Both the position numbers and the translations under genes were made by a program. A stretch of DNA of 64,000 nt from Heterobilharzia americana (taxonomy: Eukaryota; Platyhelminthes; Trematoda; Strigeidida; Schistosomatidae): positions 101,364,701 to 101,428,700 of the forward strand of contig OX104134.1 in NCBI GenBank assembly GCA_944470555.2. Direction: 5' to 3'. The notes under the pieces were generated by a model that worked only from the letters and a program-made list of their open reading frames with translations, searched no databases and was not told the DNA's origin. Position 1 is the first letter of the stretch. Each line of letters starts with the position of its first letter. Below, in pieces: positions 35,259 to 46,295 of the stretch.

Positions 35259-37369
35259 TCTTAAAAATTATTATCTAAAATTATGCACACATACTGTCAC
35301 TTGGTAGTAAAATTTGCTAGAGTCACTTGCACGTGATCTCTTGCATTCTGGTTTACTCTCTACACTTTCCTGAAAAGCAATCTAAAATTGTCCATCCAAA
35401 TTTGGTTACTGGTAAAATCCTAAAGTAACGCGAGCATTAGGTGGTATATGAACCCAGTCAAGTGACGAGTTATAAGTAGGAAGAAGCATGTATTTTAGTG
35501 TAGTAAGTAAGTCGGAAGGAAGCCCTGCCAGATAGAGGCTTCATACCCATGAGCACTCATCACCACAGTGTACAGGCAATCGCAATGAAACTCATGTTCC
35601 CTCGGTTACCCTTGGTTTTCTCATTGTTACAAGCAGGCCTTATTGTTGAACGCCAGCAACCATAAAATCTGGGGCTTCTTATAAATAAATTCCTAACAAG
35701 TAACATCAAATTACTGTGCACTGAAGTGTTGCTCCACTTCACTTACGGGTCGTATTACAATCTTGATCGATAGACATAGATCAGTGCTAAGCATTAAGGA
35801 CTGGATAATCACACTGGGTACTCACTAGTGACCAGTTTATGCAGAAACATATGTGGTAACTGCAGCTCACCACATTAAGAAGTGCGAATGTATTTCAGGT
35901 ACACACTTTCACATAGTACTGTCAGTAATAATATTCAGATTTAACTCCGTTATTAAACTTAAAAATATGTGAAACTATCTGTATGACAATGTTTCACATG
36001 AATTATATGTACATATATTCTTCTTCCTTATTTACACGAATATTTTTTCGTTCAAATGAATCTTTTGTGAATATATGAACAGTATCTTCGCCTACTAATT
36101 ACAGTCGTATACCAGACGTTAGCATACAGTAGATATTGAGATTTCATTCACCAATTAATTGATGAAGGTTGTAGCACCAAAATTTTAGGAAATGTACAAT
36201 ATCAAAATAGAATATAGTACAATTACTAGATATATCACGAAGTTCGAATAGAATGTAGGTGTAATTTTTTCATCACTCTCAATTATCAGTATGAAGTGAA
36301 GTTTTACACGTGTATCTAGCTGTACTATTTACATTAATTTCCCAGGTAATATTCATGTGACTGAAGTAAAACCTTATGTATCTTTCCTGCACTGGGAGTA
36401 TAATTGATTTACCAACTTTCTTTTTTCTAATGTAAGTTCATCAACACTTTCTGTAGTTAACCACGAGTTGAGATACCAGAATATGCACAGGAATGTTTAT
36501 ATCGTTAGGCGCATTAGTCTAGTTCAATTTACGGACAAATAAAAAGGAATCCTTAACAGTGGTCTGCATTATAAATGGATTTATAAGTTATTTAAAACCT
36601 GAATTAAATCTCCCTTAGTAACTTTAGTCACATGGCATAAACTTTATTCATAATTAATTAAGCCTGAAATTTATGCACCGTTTACATCATTAAAACGTCT
36701 TAGTCATTGAATATAATAAAATTGAAGCGAAATACGAAAATCTATTTCGTTCGTTTCTTTCAATCTACTTATTTTATGCCTGATTCACATGTAACGCCTG
36801 ATAAAAAAGTCATATAATTAGTACAATCTCTGTCCGCATCTGGTTTAGTTTTCTGCACTATTTCATTCTTAATAATTAGTGAGGAAAGCTCCTATGCTTC
36901 AATGTTTATATCCAAAGCAGTCGGATTAGTTGATTAACTATAATCATTTCTAGTGGTTTACCTACAGCAAAGGTTAATGTTGGCCTAGTCAAAACCGAAA
37001 TCATGTAACAGGCCAAGTTTATAACGTTTGTAAGGACAACTGATAAGTACAGACATTGACAGGAAGCCCATCAACATTACGAACACATGAACCCAGCGCA
37101 ACTTCTTGAAGTATTCTAGTGTCGTTTAGCACATTTCTGTGGCACTACCCTAACTTGAGTTGACTGTTCAGCTTGCGAAGTGAAGTGCTTTTACACCGTC
37201 GGCAAATTTCTAATTAGCCCACATCGAAATGTTCGACAGAACTCGGTTAGCGCATAGGACTGGATAACAATTAATGTATCTAATCCAGTCCAACAGCAGG
37301 TCATGCACCTCCGGAATAACTGGGCGGCAAAATCTCAGACTTCTGCAATAAGTGGTTTAGGTTTAAATT
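35259..37369. other. No feature recognised
   Basis: A+T-rich. I looked for earlier exons of the cell-surface gene and saw none I could defend. Confidence 0.45.
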
Positions 37370-37450
37370 TCAGTTGACTTCAAGTTGTGGAAAGGGCTTA
37401 CTGATGAATGTCAACAAGCAGGAAACCTATATCCAGGAATTCTTAGCAAC
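37370..37450 (+). repeat. Hammerhead-like SINE fragment, core intact
   Basis: CTTACTGATGAATGTCAAC followed by AAGCAGGAAACCTATATCCA then GGAATTCTTAGC. CTGATGA and GAAAC are both intact, and ATC replaces GTC at the cleavage site. Helix II is poorly paired. It belongs to the same subfamily as 13545-13640. Confidence 0.55.
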
Positions 37451-37551
37451 CACCTCCAACCGTCTAACATAAGTGTCACATGTAGTATGCAAGAAAATGA
37501 GTTCTATTTGGAGGCTTGTTAGGGTTTGTCTACTGATTTAAAATTGCTATT

Positions 37552-37656
37552 TATCATGGACTGACGTCATTTGGAGAAACACTGGTAACCTAGGAGCATT
37601 GGACAGCTGTTTCGCCCTAATATGAAACTCATATAACCCGCCAGGGATCGAAAAGG
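37552..37656 (-). repeat. Hammerhead-bearing SINE copy, minus strand
   Basis: The minus strand reads TATGAGTTTCATATTAGGGC, then GAAACAGCTGTCCAATGCTC. GAAAC and the GTC cleavage triplet are intact, but the 5' core and helix II (GTTT/GGGC) are damaged. The tail is the complement of TCATGGACTGACGTCATTTG, as in 42290-42468. Confidence 0.75.
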
Positions 37657-38196
37657 TTGTGCAAGTGTGTCATAGCTCTGGCTGACAGACATAAATGAGC
37701 TTACACTTGTAAGTTCATGAAAATATTATGACGGCAAACAATCACTATTGCAGTAAAGAACACAAAAAACGAAGGGTTAACGGGTATTATAGAATGAGAA
37801 ATATTATGTAAAAGACAAATCCAGATGTCCATTGTGTGATCACTGCTATTATACTTAAGTGCACTAATTTTAGAGTCTTTGAAATAAAATAATTCTAATA
37901 TTATACGCATCAGTCTGGTCCCAGCTTCTCTAAGAAATTGGTGAAATGCTGTTTGTCAGATCAGTGATTTAGACTAGTTAGCACAAAGGTTTAGGCAGAC
38001 AACTGTTGTATTAATTTGTGGCACTACCTATAAGAGTAAATTCCTTTAAACAACCAATTTTCGAGCTGTGGATATACTTTAGTTCAGTTGTTGATCAAAG
38101 TTGTCTTATTTACTACATAATCGATCTCCTTTCCTTAAAATGTATTTGTTAGTAACTAAATTCAGGTACGCTATCCTGACTTAGATAGAGTTACAG
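37657..38196. other. No feature recognised
   Basis: A+T-rich spacer between a SINE and the first supported exon of the cell-surface gene. It is presumably intron. Confidence 0.45.
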
Positions 38197-38350
38197 GTTA
38201 TATTTCATTCGTAGACAGTATCCAGGAGAGACTAGCAAAATACTTAACCTCAGGGAAGAGACTGGAGATTTCCTGCATTACTTCCGGCTGTAATCTTACT
38301 TCTGTTTTAGTATTATTCAGAATTATACTTATGCTACTCTCCACTTGTTT
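38197..38350 (+). CDS. Cell-surface EGF/LamG gene, candidate exon 1 in window
   Basis: This candidate exon lies between an acceptor (GAGTTACAG) and a strong donor (GTGAGT). It starts with two bases of a split codon, has 50 open codons and ends with two bases (TT), which the first base of the next exon completes to Phe. The translation starts YISFVDSIQERLAKYL and includes CITSGCNLTS and, near its end, a hydrophobic run LVLFRIILMLLSTCL. In large cadherins such as Flamingo/Celsr a region of this kind, with F..S.....LA..L, lies between the last cadherin repeat and the first EGF module. I see that resemblance only loosely. The phase fit and the donor are the main support. Its acceptor has a weak pyrimidine tract, so a false exon is possible. 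Confidence 0.42.
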
Positions 38351-39566
38351 GTGAGTTACTGTAAAAGTTACAACAAATTGCAACCAGTGTGCCAACAGAT
38401 AATCTTTTGTCACTGCCGGTGGTAATAAAGTGTGCTGTATTTCAGAAGTTATGTTTAAATGCGTTCTAAACTAGATTCCTTAGTCTCTTCGTTGCTACAT
38501 TAATGAGTTAGTTAAGGGTTTCTTCTATAGGAGTGAAGCTAAAAAGTTATACAATTTATGTTATTGTAGTTGTTACACTAGTTTACCTGAACGTTTTGGC
38601 CAGACACTGGATATTATTTAGTGATAAAATAATCTGAAGGATAGATAATTGTCCAATAAAAGTAATAAAGGAGTTGCTTTCTAATTAATATCACGCCCTG
38701 GATTTATCTGGCAGTTCATTGCAGACTGACCTGTAGATTTTACTGCAGTTAGCAACGTTAAATGAAGGAAAATTTGCAGCAAACTGATGTTAAAACTATG
38801 TAGCATCAAGTATCGACTTACAGCATAAGTACAGACTTAAATCATAGGCTTTTCTCATGAAGAATCTATTGATTTTGGAGATAAAAATACTGCTCACTAT
38901 AGTGAATAATCTCTGAAGAATATCCATCTAACCAATTTCTTTAGTTAGTGAATGTTAAGTATTTTTATTGCATACAATCGGCGAACGATTTATATGTACG
39001 AATGCATAGTTGTGATAATGAATTCTATACTGCTGGTTAGGGGATGCATCCTAGACTAAGATCGCTTAGGAATTACTGTTTGTTTGACAGATATGTTCCT
39101 TCGTTTTTAAATTTGTAAATGTTACTGACGTTGTTATCTATCCGTGATACACAGATTCTCATCCAGATAGTTACTCTATTTTATGTGACGTCAAAGAAGT
39201 CTTTTTTCTTATGTATCACCAAATTGACTAGTTTATTTAACTCTAAAATTAATATCGCTTAAAGGATAGTATTTTGATATTTCAGGTGAATTTTATTAAC
39301 TGTAGACAACATTCAAAATTTGTCAGTTCAGCAATTTTTGTATTTTGACTCGAGGGACTCATTTCAGAAAAACTCCCACTTATTACTAGGTTTACAAGTG
39401 AATTCAAGACGCGAAGGAATAACAATGATTTGTTTCTCAAAAATATGGGTTGTTCTCATGATAAACATTTTTGAAAAGTCAATCATTTAATATTATATGG
39501 AATTGTTTATTTTAGTCTTGTTTTAATTGCAATCATTTCATCTTTTCACTTCTCCTCTGCTTTCAG
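38351..39566. other. Intron between candidate exon 1 and the EGF exon
   Basis: 1.2 kb of A+T-rich sequence without recognised repeats. It is an intron only if the exon at 38197-38350 is real. Confidence 0.4.
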
Positions 39567-39779
39567 CGATAATGAACTAGCTACTGGAATATATCCGTAT
39601 ATTTTGCCACTTTCTATTTTTAATACGTCGAAACTTCCAAAGTGCCAAATGTTTATTAACTCATTATGCTTACTGAATATAATAATCCCTGCATCTTTAT
39701 GTCTTATGGGAAGTCCACCAATAAATTTGCCTCCATGTCTCAATTCTGGGACGAGAACTACTATTAATGAACGATATGG
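39567..39779 (+). CDS. Cell-surface EGF/LamG gene, EGF-containing exon
   Basis: The exon has a strong acceptor (CTTCTCCTCTGCTTTCAG) and a GTAAGT donor. After one base that completes a codon it has 70 open codons plus two bases (GG). It begins DNELATGIYPYILPLSIF and ends PPCLNSGTRTTINERYG. The C-LNSGT motif is the start of an EGF-like module. Joined to the next exon the boundary codon becomes Gly and gives ERYGCSCSDSNMDRQC, which supplies the closing C-x-C-x8-C of an EGF fold. Exact phase matching across a 6.3-kb intron supports the pair. Additional cysteines upstream (LPKCQMFINSLC) suggest more disulphide-bonded extracellular sequence. The protein would sit outside the cell or be membrane-anchored. 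Confidence 0.7.
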
Positions 39780-40417
39780 GTAAGTTGCAAGGTTGAATAG
39801 TTTCTTTTATTTTTGTGAGCTGTACAAATTTAGACAGTTATAGTTTGATGAGAACCTGCTTTGAGATTCTTGTTGGATTGATGAAGAAAGATTCAATTCA
39901 TGCTGTTTTATACATAATAGTAACCATTCTTTTTCAAAGTAGCCTTTATAAGAGGTCTTTGGAGATGAGGAAATGGTGTGCAAATATTTGCACCATATTC
40001 TGAGTCATTTAACCCTGAGGTTTGTATGCATTATGACTTGCTATGTGTTTCGCGAACACTGATTCATAGTGTTTGTATTTACAAACCGTTAGTGAACTCT
40101 CAATTGAGTGAAGGTAGTTGCAAACAAACTTTCTTTAGGTATATTTACCATGAATTTAATATATTGGATAGTTTTAAGTGAGGCATCCAGTGTTGCTCTA
40201 ACCTCATGGTCAACAATCATTCATACTGTCAACTGAATAGAATGAGTCAGTAATGATTCTTCATCCTCAAAAGTAGAAAACACTCAAGATTTCCATTTTA
40301 ATAGTTTTTACTTCATCATTCTAAACGAAAAGTTGTGATAATGGACATATAAATACAACCGTCAGTGTGTGAAAAGAGCTGATAAATGCTTATCTCCCTT
40401 TGAATTTAATTTACTTG

Positions 40418-40585
40418 GGAGTGGCTAGTAGTTAAATCCGGGACGCGCACGTCGTTCTTTTTGGGACTTATAAGCTGAAGGTACTTGCATTCAGGTTAGT
40501 GATGGTGTTCTCACTAAGACTCAGAACCTATCACTTAAAAGGCCAGAGCACTATCCACTGGGCTGTTGAGTTACTCTTTGTGCAA
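40418..40585 (-). repeat. Smα-type SINE with tRNA-like head and hammerhead
   Basis: On the minus strand: CAGCCCAGTGGATAGTGCTC (A-box region, about 40572-40552), GATAGGTTCTGAGTCTTA (B box, about 40533-40516), then CTTATAAGTCCCAAAAAGAA leading into CGACGTGCGCGTCCCGG and finally ACTACTAGCCACTCCC. This is the Smα layout with a tRNA-like head, a hammerhead and the conserved CTAGCC end. CUGAUGA reads CTTATAA, and GAAAC reads CGACG. The GCGTC cleavage stretch is kept. The copy seems complete in extent but mutated in its catalytic core. Confidence 0.8.
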
Positions 40586-40979
40586 GGGGTATCCTTTGTT
40601 ACTAGTAATTTCCCGTTGCTTTAAAAGCTTAGTGATGTAATCTTATCTGTTACTTGACATACTGAGCGCATATTATTGGTAGTAATAGATTATCCTATCA
40701 CAGTCATATCAAAATCAGAAAAACTACTGTAATGTGAAGTCACATTCTAGCATAGTGAAAAAATTCTATGATTATGACAGTTTTTTTTATTTCAGAAAGC
40801 TACATTCAATCGCTGTTTTTAAGTTTGAGTGTACAAACAATCGCTACAAACTACATTTACAGCTGAGGATTCATTATAAATGGTCAGTAATCTGTAGACA
40901 GCTGAAATAGGTACGATATACAGACATTAGATATCTGGAAATAATCTGTAAGTCATGTTAAAGGCGTATCTCTAACCTT

Positions 40980-41065
40980 GAGAAATTAACTACTTTGCAG
41001 ATTCGAACCTGCATAACTCAGGGCTGAGGTCGTAAACACTCACCTGCAGGACTAGATTATGTCCA
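40980..41065 (-). repeat. tRNA-like SINE head, minus strand
   Basis: The minus strand has AGTTATGCAGGTTCGAATCT followed by GC, a perfect B box (GGTTCGAATCT) with a 4-bp T stem (GCAG/CTGC), preceded by CCTGCAGGTGAGTGTTTACG as the A-box side. The anticodon arm does not fold like a tRNA, so I call it a SINE head and not a tRNA gene. Confidence 0.55.
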
Positions 41066-41092
41066 GCAAAAAGCAAATATCGGATTATTAAG

Positions 41093-41094
<2 letters not shown>

Positions 41095-41130
<36 letters not shown>
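41095..41130. repeat. (AT)n microsatellite
   Basis: About 18 AT units directly next to the tRNA-like SINE head at 40980-41065, on the downstream side in plus coordinates. Confidence 0.97.
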
Positions 41131-41138
<8 letters not shown>

Positions 41139-42289
41139 CCATATAAGTGTCACTGATGCTGGTGTCTTCTGTAATGGTCTCTGTTCAGTCGTTACATACG
41201 AGCTACAGCTACCTTGTTAGGAAATGTTATTACCTACTGGAAATTGAATAAAATGTTTTAAAATTTGTATGAATTTTTATTTGCAGTGCTTATAAACCTC
41301 CTATTTTATCACAGTTTCAGAAGTTTAGTGGTCCATTTGCAGAATCTTTTTGTCTAGGCGTAAAAACGTACTCACACTTTATCCTATATTATTATCCCTT
41401 GGAGGAGTAAAGATATAACTTCCGGTCTCTTTCATCTTATCTTTGTTTAGATATGTTGGTGACTGTTTTGGAAAGTTGATTTGAGCAATAGGAATCGGTT
41501 TCATTTACTCCTCTTCCAGTTGTTTAATCTTTATTCCTAGAGTGTCGATCTGCTTACGATTATGTAGAATTATAAGTGTAATTGGGCCAAAAGTTCCTTT
41601 GTGATAGTTTCTAGACTTTTTCATGTGTGTATATTAGAAGCAATCTTCCCACCCTACAAATATCTGTGCTATAATAGTCACAGATAAGTGACAGGATATT
41701 ACTGACATATACGTTATGAAACCTTTAAAATATTTTATTGATGGAAGGCATTTGATGAAATTTATGACACTTCAGAATTTATGATATTTACTGCTTAATA
41801 CAATCATTAGTAAGGCCATCAATATCTTTCTTTATTCATACCTTAGAATCTCGTTATTTTCTGTGTGAATTCATGCGTAGTAATGCACACCAACTAGTTT
41901 CTAAACTGAGATATTTCATGTCTGTGTGACAAATCCTCTGAGAAAAAATTTTCTTCATTTAACACCACAACAAACGTCATGACAACTTATTTTTATGCGT
42001 CAGCTTATGATGAAAAACAAGGTCAATAAAAGTTTGAGTTTTCTTTTAAGCAACAATACACTTCAGAAGAAGGCTTTCAGGATCTCTTGTAACCTATACA
42101 AGTTGTTTTATAAACTATAAAGTAGGATAAAAGTCGTTTTGTAAATAAAGTAGTGGAGTATGTATCGCAGAGGTGAGCTACGAAATCGTGTCCTTTGTAT
42201 CCACATAACTGTAAAACTAAAGGGAGTATACACCTAACTTTAAAATCTTTTGACCTCCTCATAACATCTAGACACATTTTAGAAGTATT

Positions 42290-42468
42290 ATTCATCATGG
42301 ACTGACATCAGTTGGGGAACCATTAAAAATCTGGGAGCAATGGACAGCTGTTTCGTCCTAGTGTGTGAATCCCCAGCAGTAAGCACCCACGACCCGGCTA
42401 AGGATCGAACTCAGGACCTTCAGGTTTCGTGACGAAAGCGTTAACCATTCAGTCAATGGGTCGGTTTC
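42290..42468 (-). repeat. Hammerhead SINE with tRNA-like head, minus strand
   Basis: The minus strand starts CCGACCCATTGACTGAATGG then TTAACGCTTTCG (A-box side), CCTGAGTTCGATCC (B box), and then a hammerhead-like unit at about 42387-42335: CTGGGGA, a reduced helix II ending in AGGAC, GAAAC, AGCTGTC with the GUC cleavage triplet intact, and CATTGCTCCC, which pairs partly with the upstream TTACTG. The tail ends CCATGATGA. This is the most complete copy of the CTGAGGA-type subfamily in the window and shows how head and ribozyme are joined. Confidence 0.8.
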
Positions 42469-44769
42469 CAGTGGTTCACAACTTATTTTTCTGTAGCTTC
42501 TACTTGAGTCTATGGAACTTACTCATAATGATTCGATGTAAGCCATTTTCAAGTTTACGGTTCTCATTTATAGGATCTTTCTATAGTGAAATGTTGGCAT
42601 ACGTATGTAATGAACAGGGGTTTGTAGGTTTTCGTATATTTTGTGAGTACGTTGTTTCAGCGGAATAAGAAAATCTTGAAAGAGAAGGAAGAAGAGATAA
42701 ATATAAGCCAACGACTAAACAAGCACAGAGAATTGATTTCTATTTATTAATAAAAGACAACTTAAGTGAACTAATAAATCATATGAAGATGAGATAATGT
42801 GGATATCAGAAACAGTTTGTGCTGATGATATCTAGAACAAAAATGAAAGCTTCACGATTAAATAATCCGGCTCAGAGAACACAACATCGTCAAAGTTTGT
42901 CTTTTAATTTCACAGAAACATAAAACAATGGTTTAAGTTCTTTAAACTGTTGAAAGAGTTATATTTCCATATCAGAATGCACTTAGCATGGTATTCTAGT
43001 GTGATAACCAACACTTGGCCTTAATTCGTTTGAGATACTAAATAAGCTTATGGTTAACTTTATATTTTCTTCTTCTTGAGAGTTCATCGGCAGATTTCTA
43101 AACTAATTACAGTGTAGATTACACGACTTTAAAACATTTGAAGCATATTAACTAAAAATTCAAATGTAAATCTAATAGATTATCAACTCCTTTTGTACAC
43201 ATTTATTAGTTTCTCATTTACTGGCAATGTAAAAATTTTCTATCTTTCATGAAGTGCCCTATCATAGCTCTCTTTATATTTGATAGTAACTTATTATCAA
43301 CTAATGTTTACATATTTTTTCATTGTATCAAAAAATACATATTCACAGTGAAGCTAAAGTTTAAACTTTTGAAATAGCTGAGTAGAATAACACATTTACG
43401 AAAGTATTTGAAAAGAACAAAGACAATTATGGGTGCAGGATAAAAAGGATCCCTTTCATCTTAGTAGTGTCTTGTCAACTGCCTACAACATAGAATAACA
43501 AAATTTATACATTTCTACTGAAAATTTAGCATACTTAAATCTACTGAAAGAAAACAGAACATCGGTAAGTGGTTACAATGGACAAAAACAGTCAAACATT
43601 AAAGGCCAATCATAATGGTAGATTCAAAGAGGATTAAGAAGTGGTAACAAGTTGTCACAGTCATATATATAATCCAGTGGAAGTTTTTTTTAATAAGAAA
43701 TAATGACAAGAGTAATAAACAAAATATTGGGGACTTAACACTATAAAATTATGTGAGTGGGCTCTACGATAAGCTAAATATTATAGGTTAAGCTTAGTTA
43801 GATAAAAACATGGGATATGAACGGAATATGGTACAGCTGAGTAAGAGTGAAGAAATAAACATCTGAGGTTGATGAAGGATGATATAGTCAAATGACAGTC
43901 AAGACGGGTTACCGAGCTAGACAGAAGTTGACTATAGCCTCTTTATGAACGAATAAGTTAGGTTTGAGACACTTGCTGCTCATAACAATGTTAAATTGAC
44001 CATGAATGTGAAAATAATGGAAAGTTCAAATTCTCAATACTGTTGTACAATGTAGGGTAGATGGTACGCTCCACAGGTCCATTCATTGAAAGAACACTTC
44101 CAAAGGTATATCCTCCTTGAGTTTTAATAGCTTTTGTCCAATTAACTACAGACGCGAATTAGTATAAACCATATTTCACGGCGTTGAAAAGATAGTATAG
44201 AAATTTTGAAAACCGTTGAAAGATGCTAACAAGACAATGGGTTACCGCAAGCATTTATCAACATAAATAGAGAAGCGGAAGACAAAATGTCGAATACAGC
44301 TACAGTCAGCAAAAAACTTGTATTCATTCGCTTCAGTTTCGAAGGTGATTAAGTTGCAGGAATTATTACCAATATATTGGTTAGGACCCCCTCTGTAACC
44401 AGGTTAATCCGTCTGTTCCAAAAATGTTCCATTCGGTCCAGTCAAAAGTCAACACACCGACCATTTTGAGAGCCATTCTTTATGGGCAGATTGATAAAGC
44501 TTTATTTAGTAATCCTATACACTTCACTCTTAGTTGAAATAATATTTCTTTTTGGCTAGCGTTTCGGGAACAGTGTATCATTCATAGTCATTGGAAGATA
44601 CTTTAGACATGGTATTGCACTAGGTGATATACTTAAAAACCAAATGAAATGAAATTATACCCACGTTGTTCGCCAGTGAGGAACTCATGTAGCTGTTAAC
44701 TCTTTAGTGCTTAGCATCCATCTATCAAGTTTTGCACTGTGGTCAGTGGACAAAGTGACACGACAATGC

Positions 44770-44990
44770 TATCCGATGTTTTTGGTATTAGGTAGTCGGA
44801 TTCAGTCTACAGGCTGCCTTTGACCTAGGTTTCATGCATGCTACGGTTGAGTCTCTGACTTCCCTACTGAGTGACGCAGGTTTGAATCACCAGTGGGACA
44901 TGAGATATACTTTGCTGATGCCCTATCATGAAGTCTGAAACACAAGTAAAGGGCTTCTTGTCGAATAACTCCCGCAATTTAAACACCGAA
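44770..44990 (+). repeat. SINE with B box and hammerhead remnant
   Basis: GTGACGCAGGTTTGAATCAC followed by CAGTGGGACATG holds a B box (GGTTTGAATCAC). Downstream GCTGATGCCC ... TGAAACACAAG ... AAAGGGCTTCTTGTCGAAT follows the order of the hammerhead copies at 13545 and 37370 but has lost the core and cleavage site. Confidence 0.55.
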
Positions 44991-46102
44991 ATGAGATTTT
45001 ATTCCACTACAGTACCAACGGTTTAGACTTGTATTTCCAAATGCTTAGCTCCCAAGTTATTTATTTTCCTCCTATTTGTTGTGCATCATTTGACAGAATC
45101 AAATCATTCCATATCAGCTTGAAATATATTATTGTGTATAGGAATTATTTTCTTGTAAGTCTGTTGTTCTCAGAGCAATTTGAAGTTAAGGACTTAATCA
45201 AATTGCACTTTAAAAGTTTAGATTTTATTACAAATATGAATCATTAAGGACTGCTTTTTGTTGATCTAATAAGGATAAACGTTTATACTTAGTTAAAACA
45301 ATTATTTATATGAGTTTATTGATTGCTAGAAGAGCTACTTCTGAAGCATTAATAAAATGAAATTCAAGTTTAATATTTACAGTTTCCTGTTGTTATAGTT
45401 GATCGAAATGATCAACTTCCGATAGCATATGTACTCCAATCTTGGCGCCTCGATATAGCCTAAATATTTGTTATGTTGTAATGAATTATTTTATTCTATT
45501 ATTTTGATCGTTTTCAAGTTTGGTAGAGCTATGGCAAGGATGAGTAGTTAAATAAATATCTCATTTATTCAAGTAGTTTTTAAGAGGGTTTTTTGAGACG
45601 TATAGTCAGTTTGCAAATTATATAACGATTACATTGATATTTTTCAAAAGTCGGTGGTTTTGCAACTGGCCAACTGTGGTGTCTACAAGATTTCCGTTGG
45701 AAACTAACCCTAGACGTGTCAGAGATTATCTCTGACACAAAGGCACCATGAACTAGCGGAGCATATTCCTGAAGTTAGAAACAAACTGAGGTTGCCACTT
45801 CCATTTTACCAGTGTAACCACAGTTATTTAAATATTGGCTACCTAAACCTAGAGATTAGTCTGAGTGGTTTTTAACTATTCATGTTTTTCATTGGTATAT
45901 TTCGATGGTATTGATGCATCATCTAACTATTTAATTGTTGACGTATCTTGTCGGTACACTAGATACCGTAACGATCCCACTGGCTAGTATTTTAGAGCTA
46001 AATTTATTGTTTGCATATCGTAATAATTCTAATTTCATCACTACTATTCAAACTTAACCTTGCAGTATATCAGTGAAATAAATCTTCTTTTGCTATTTAC
46101 AG

Positions 46103-46295
46103 TTGTTCATGTTCAGATTCAAACATGGATAGACAGTGCAAACTACTCTCCGTTAATGTTGCCAATACTCCTATTGAAATCCCTTTCTCTTCTTTTGTTA
46201 TTAATATAACCAATCAACGAACTGTACATATCGGTTTCCAGTTTATTACTTCAGACAATAGTGGAAATGGAACCTTGCTCACAGTTAGGAATATG
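46103..46295 (+). CDS. Cell-surface gene, end of EGF module and start of LamG domain
   Basis: The acceptor is TTGCTATTTACAG and the donor GTAAGT. The first base completes the Gly codon begun at 39779. Sixty-four codons follow in frame and end on a codon boundary. CSCSDSNMDRQC closes the EGF module. KLLSVNVANTPIEIPF leads into the first strands of a laminin-G-like domain, INITNQRTVHIGFQFIT and GNGTLLTVRNM, where the pattern I-F-F-T-(S)-GTLL of LamG strands can be recognised. Three N-glycosylation sequons (NIT, NGT and, across the next junction, NST) fit an extracellular location. Confidence 0.78.

Larger units (their letters stand above)
39780..46102. other. Intron of the cell-surface gene, repeat-filled
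   Basis: 6.3 kb between two phase-2-compatible exons. It holds SINE copies (40418-40585, 40980-41065, 42290-42468, 44770-44990) and a TA microsatellite. I saw nothing else. Confidence 0.65.

Noticed and set aside
40980..41065. A functional tRNA gene, because the B box is perfect
   Set aside because: The acceptor and anticodon stems do not form. A SINE head explains the boxes.
28071..41130. The three TA runs as a spaced array with function
   Set aside because: They are ordinary A+T-rich microsatellites at irregular spacing. No unit-spacer pattern of a CRISPR or satellite array exists in the window.
42429..42668. 79-codon plus-strand frame as an exon
   Set aside because: It starts in the tRNA-like head of a SINE on the other strand and lies in the intron between two EGF exons that join in phase without it.
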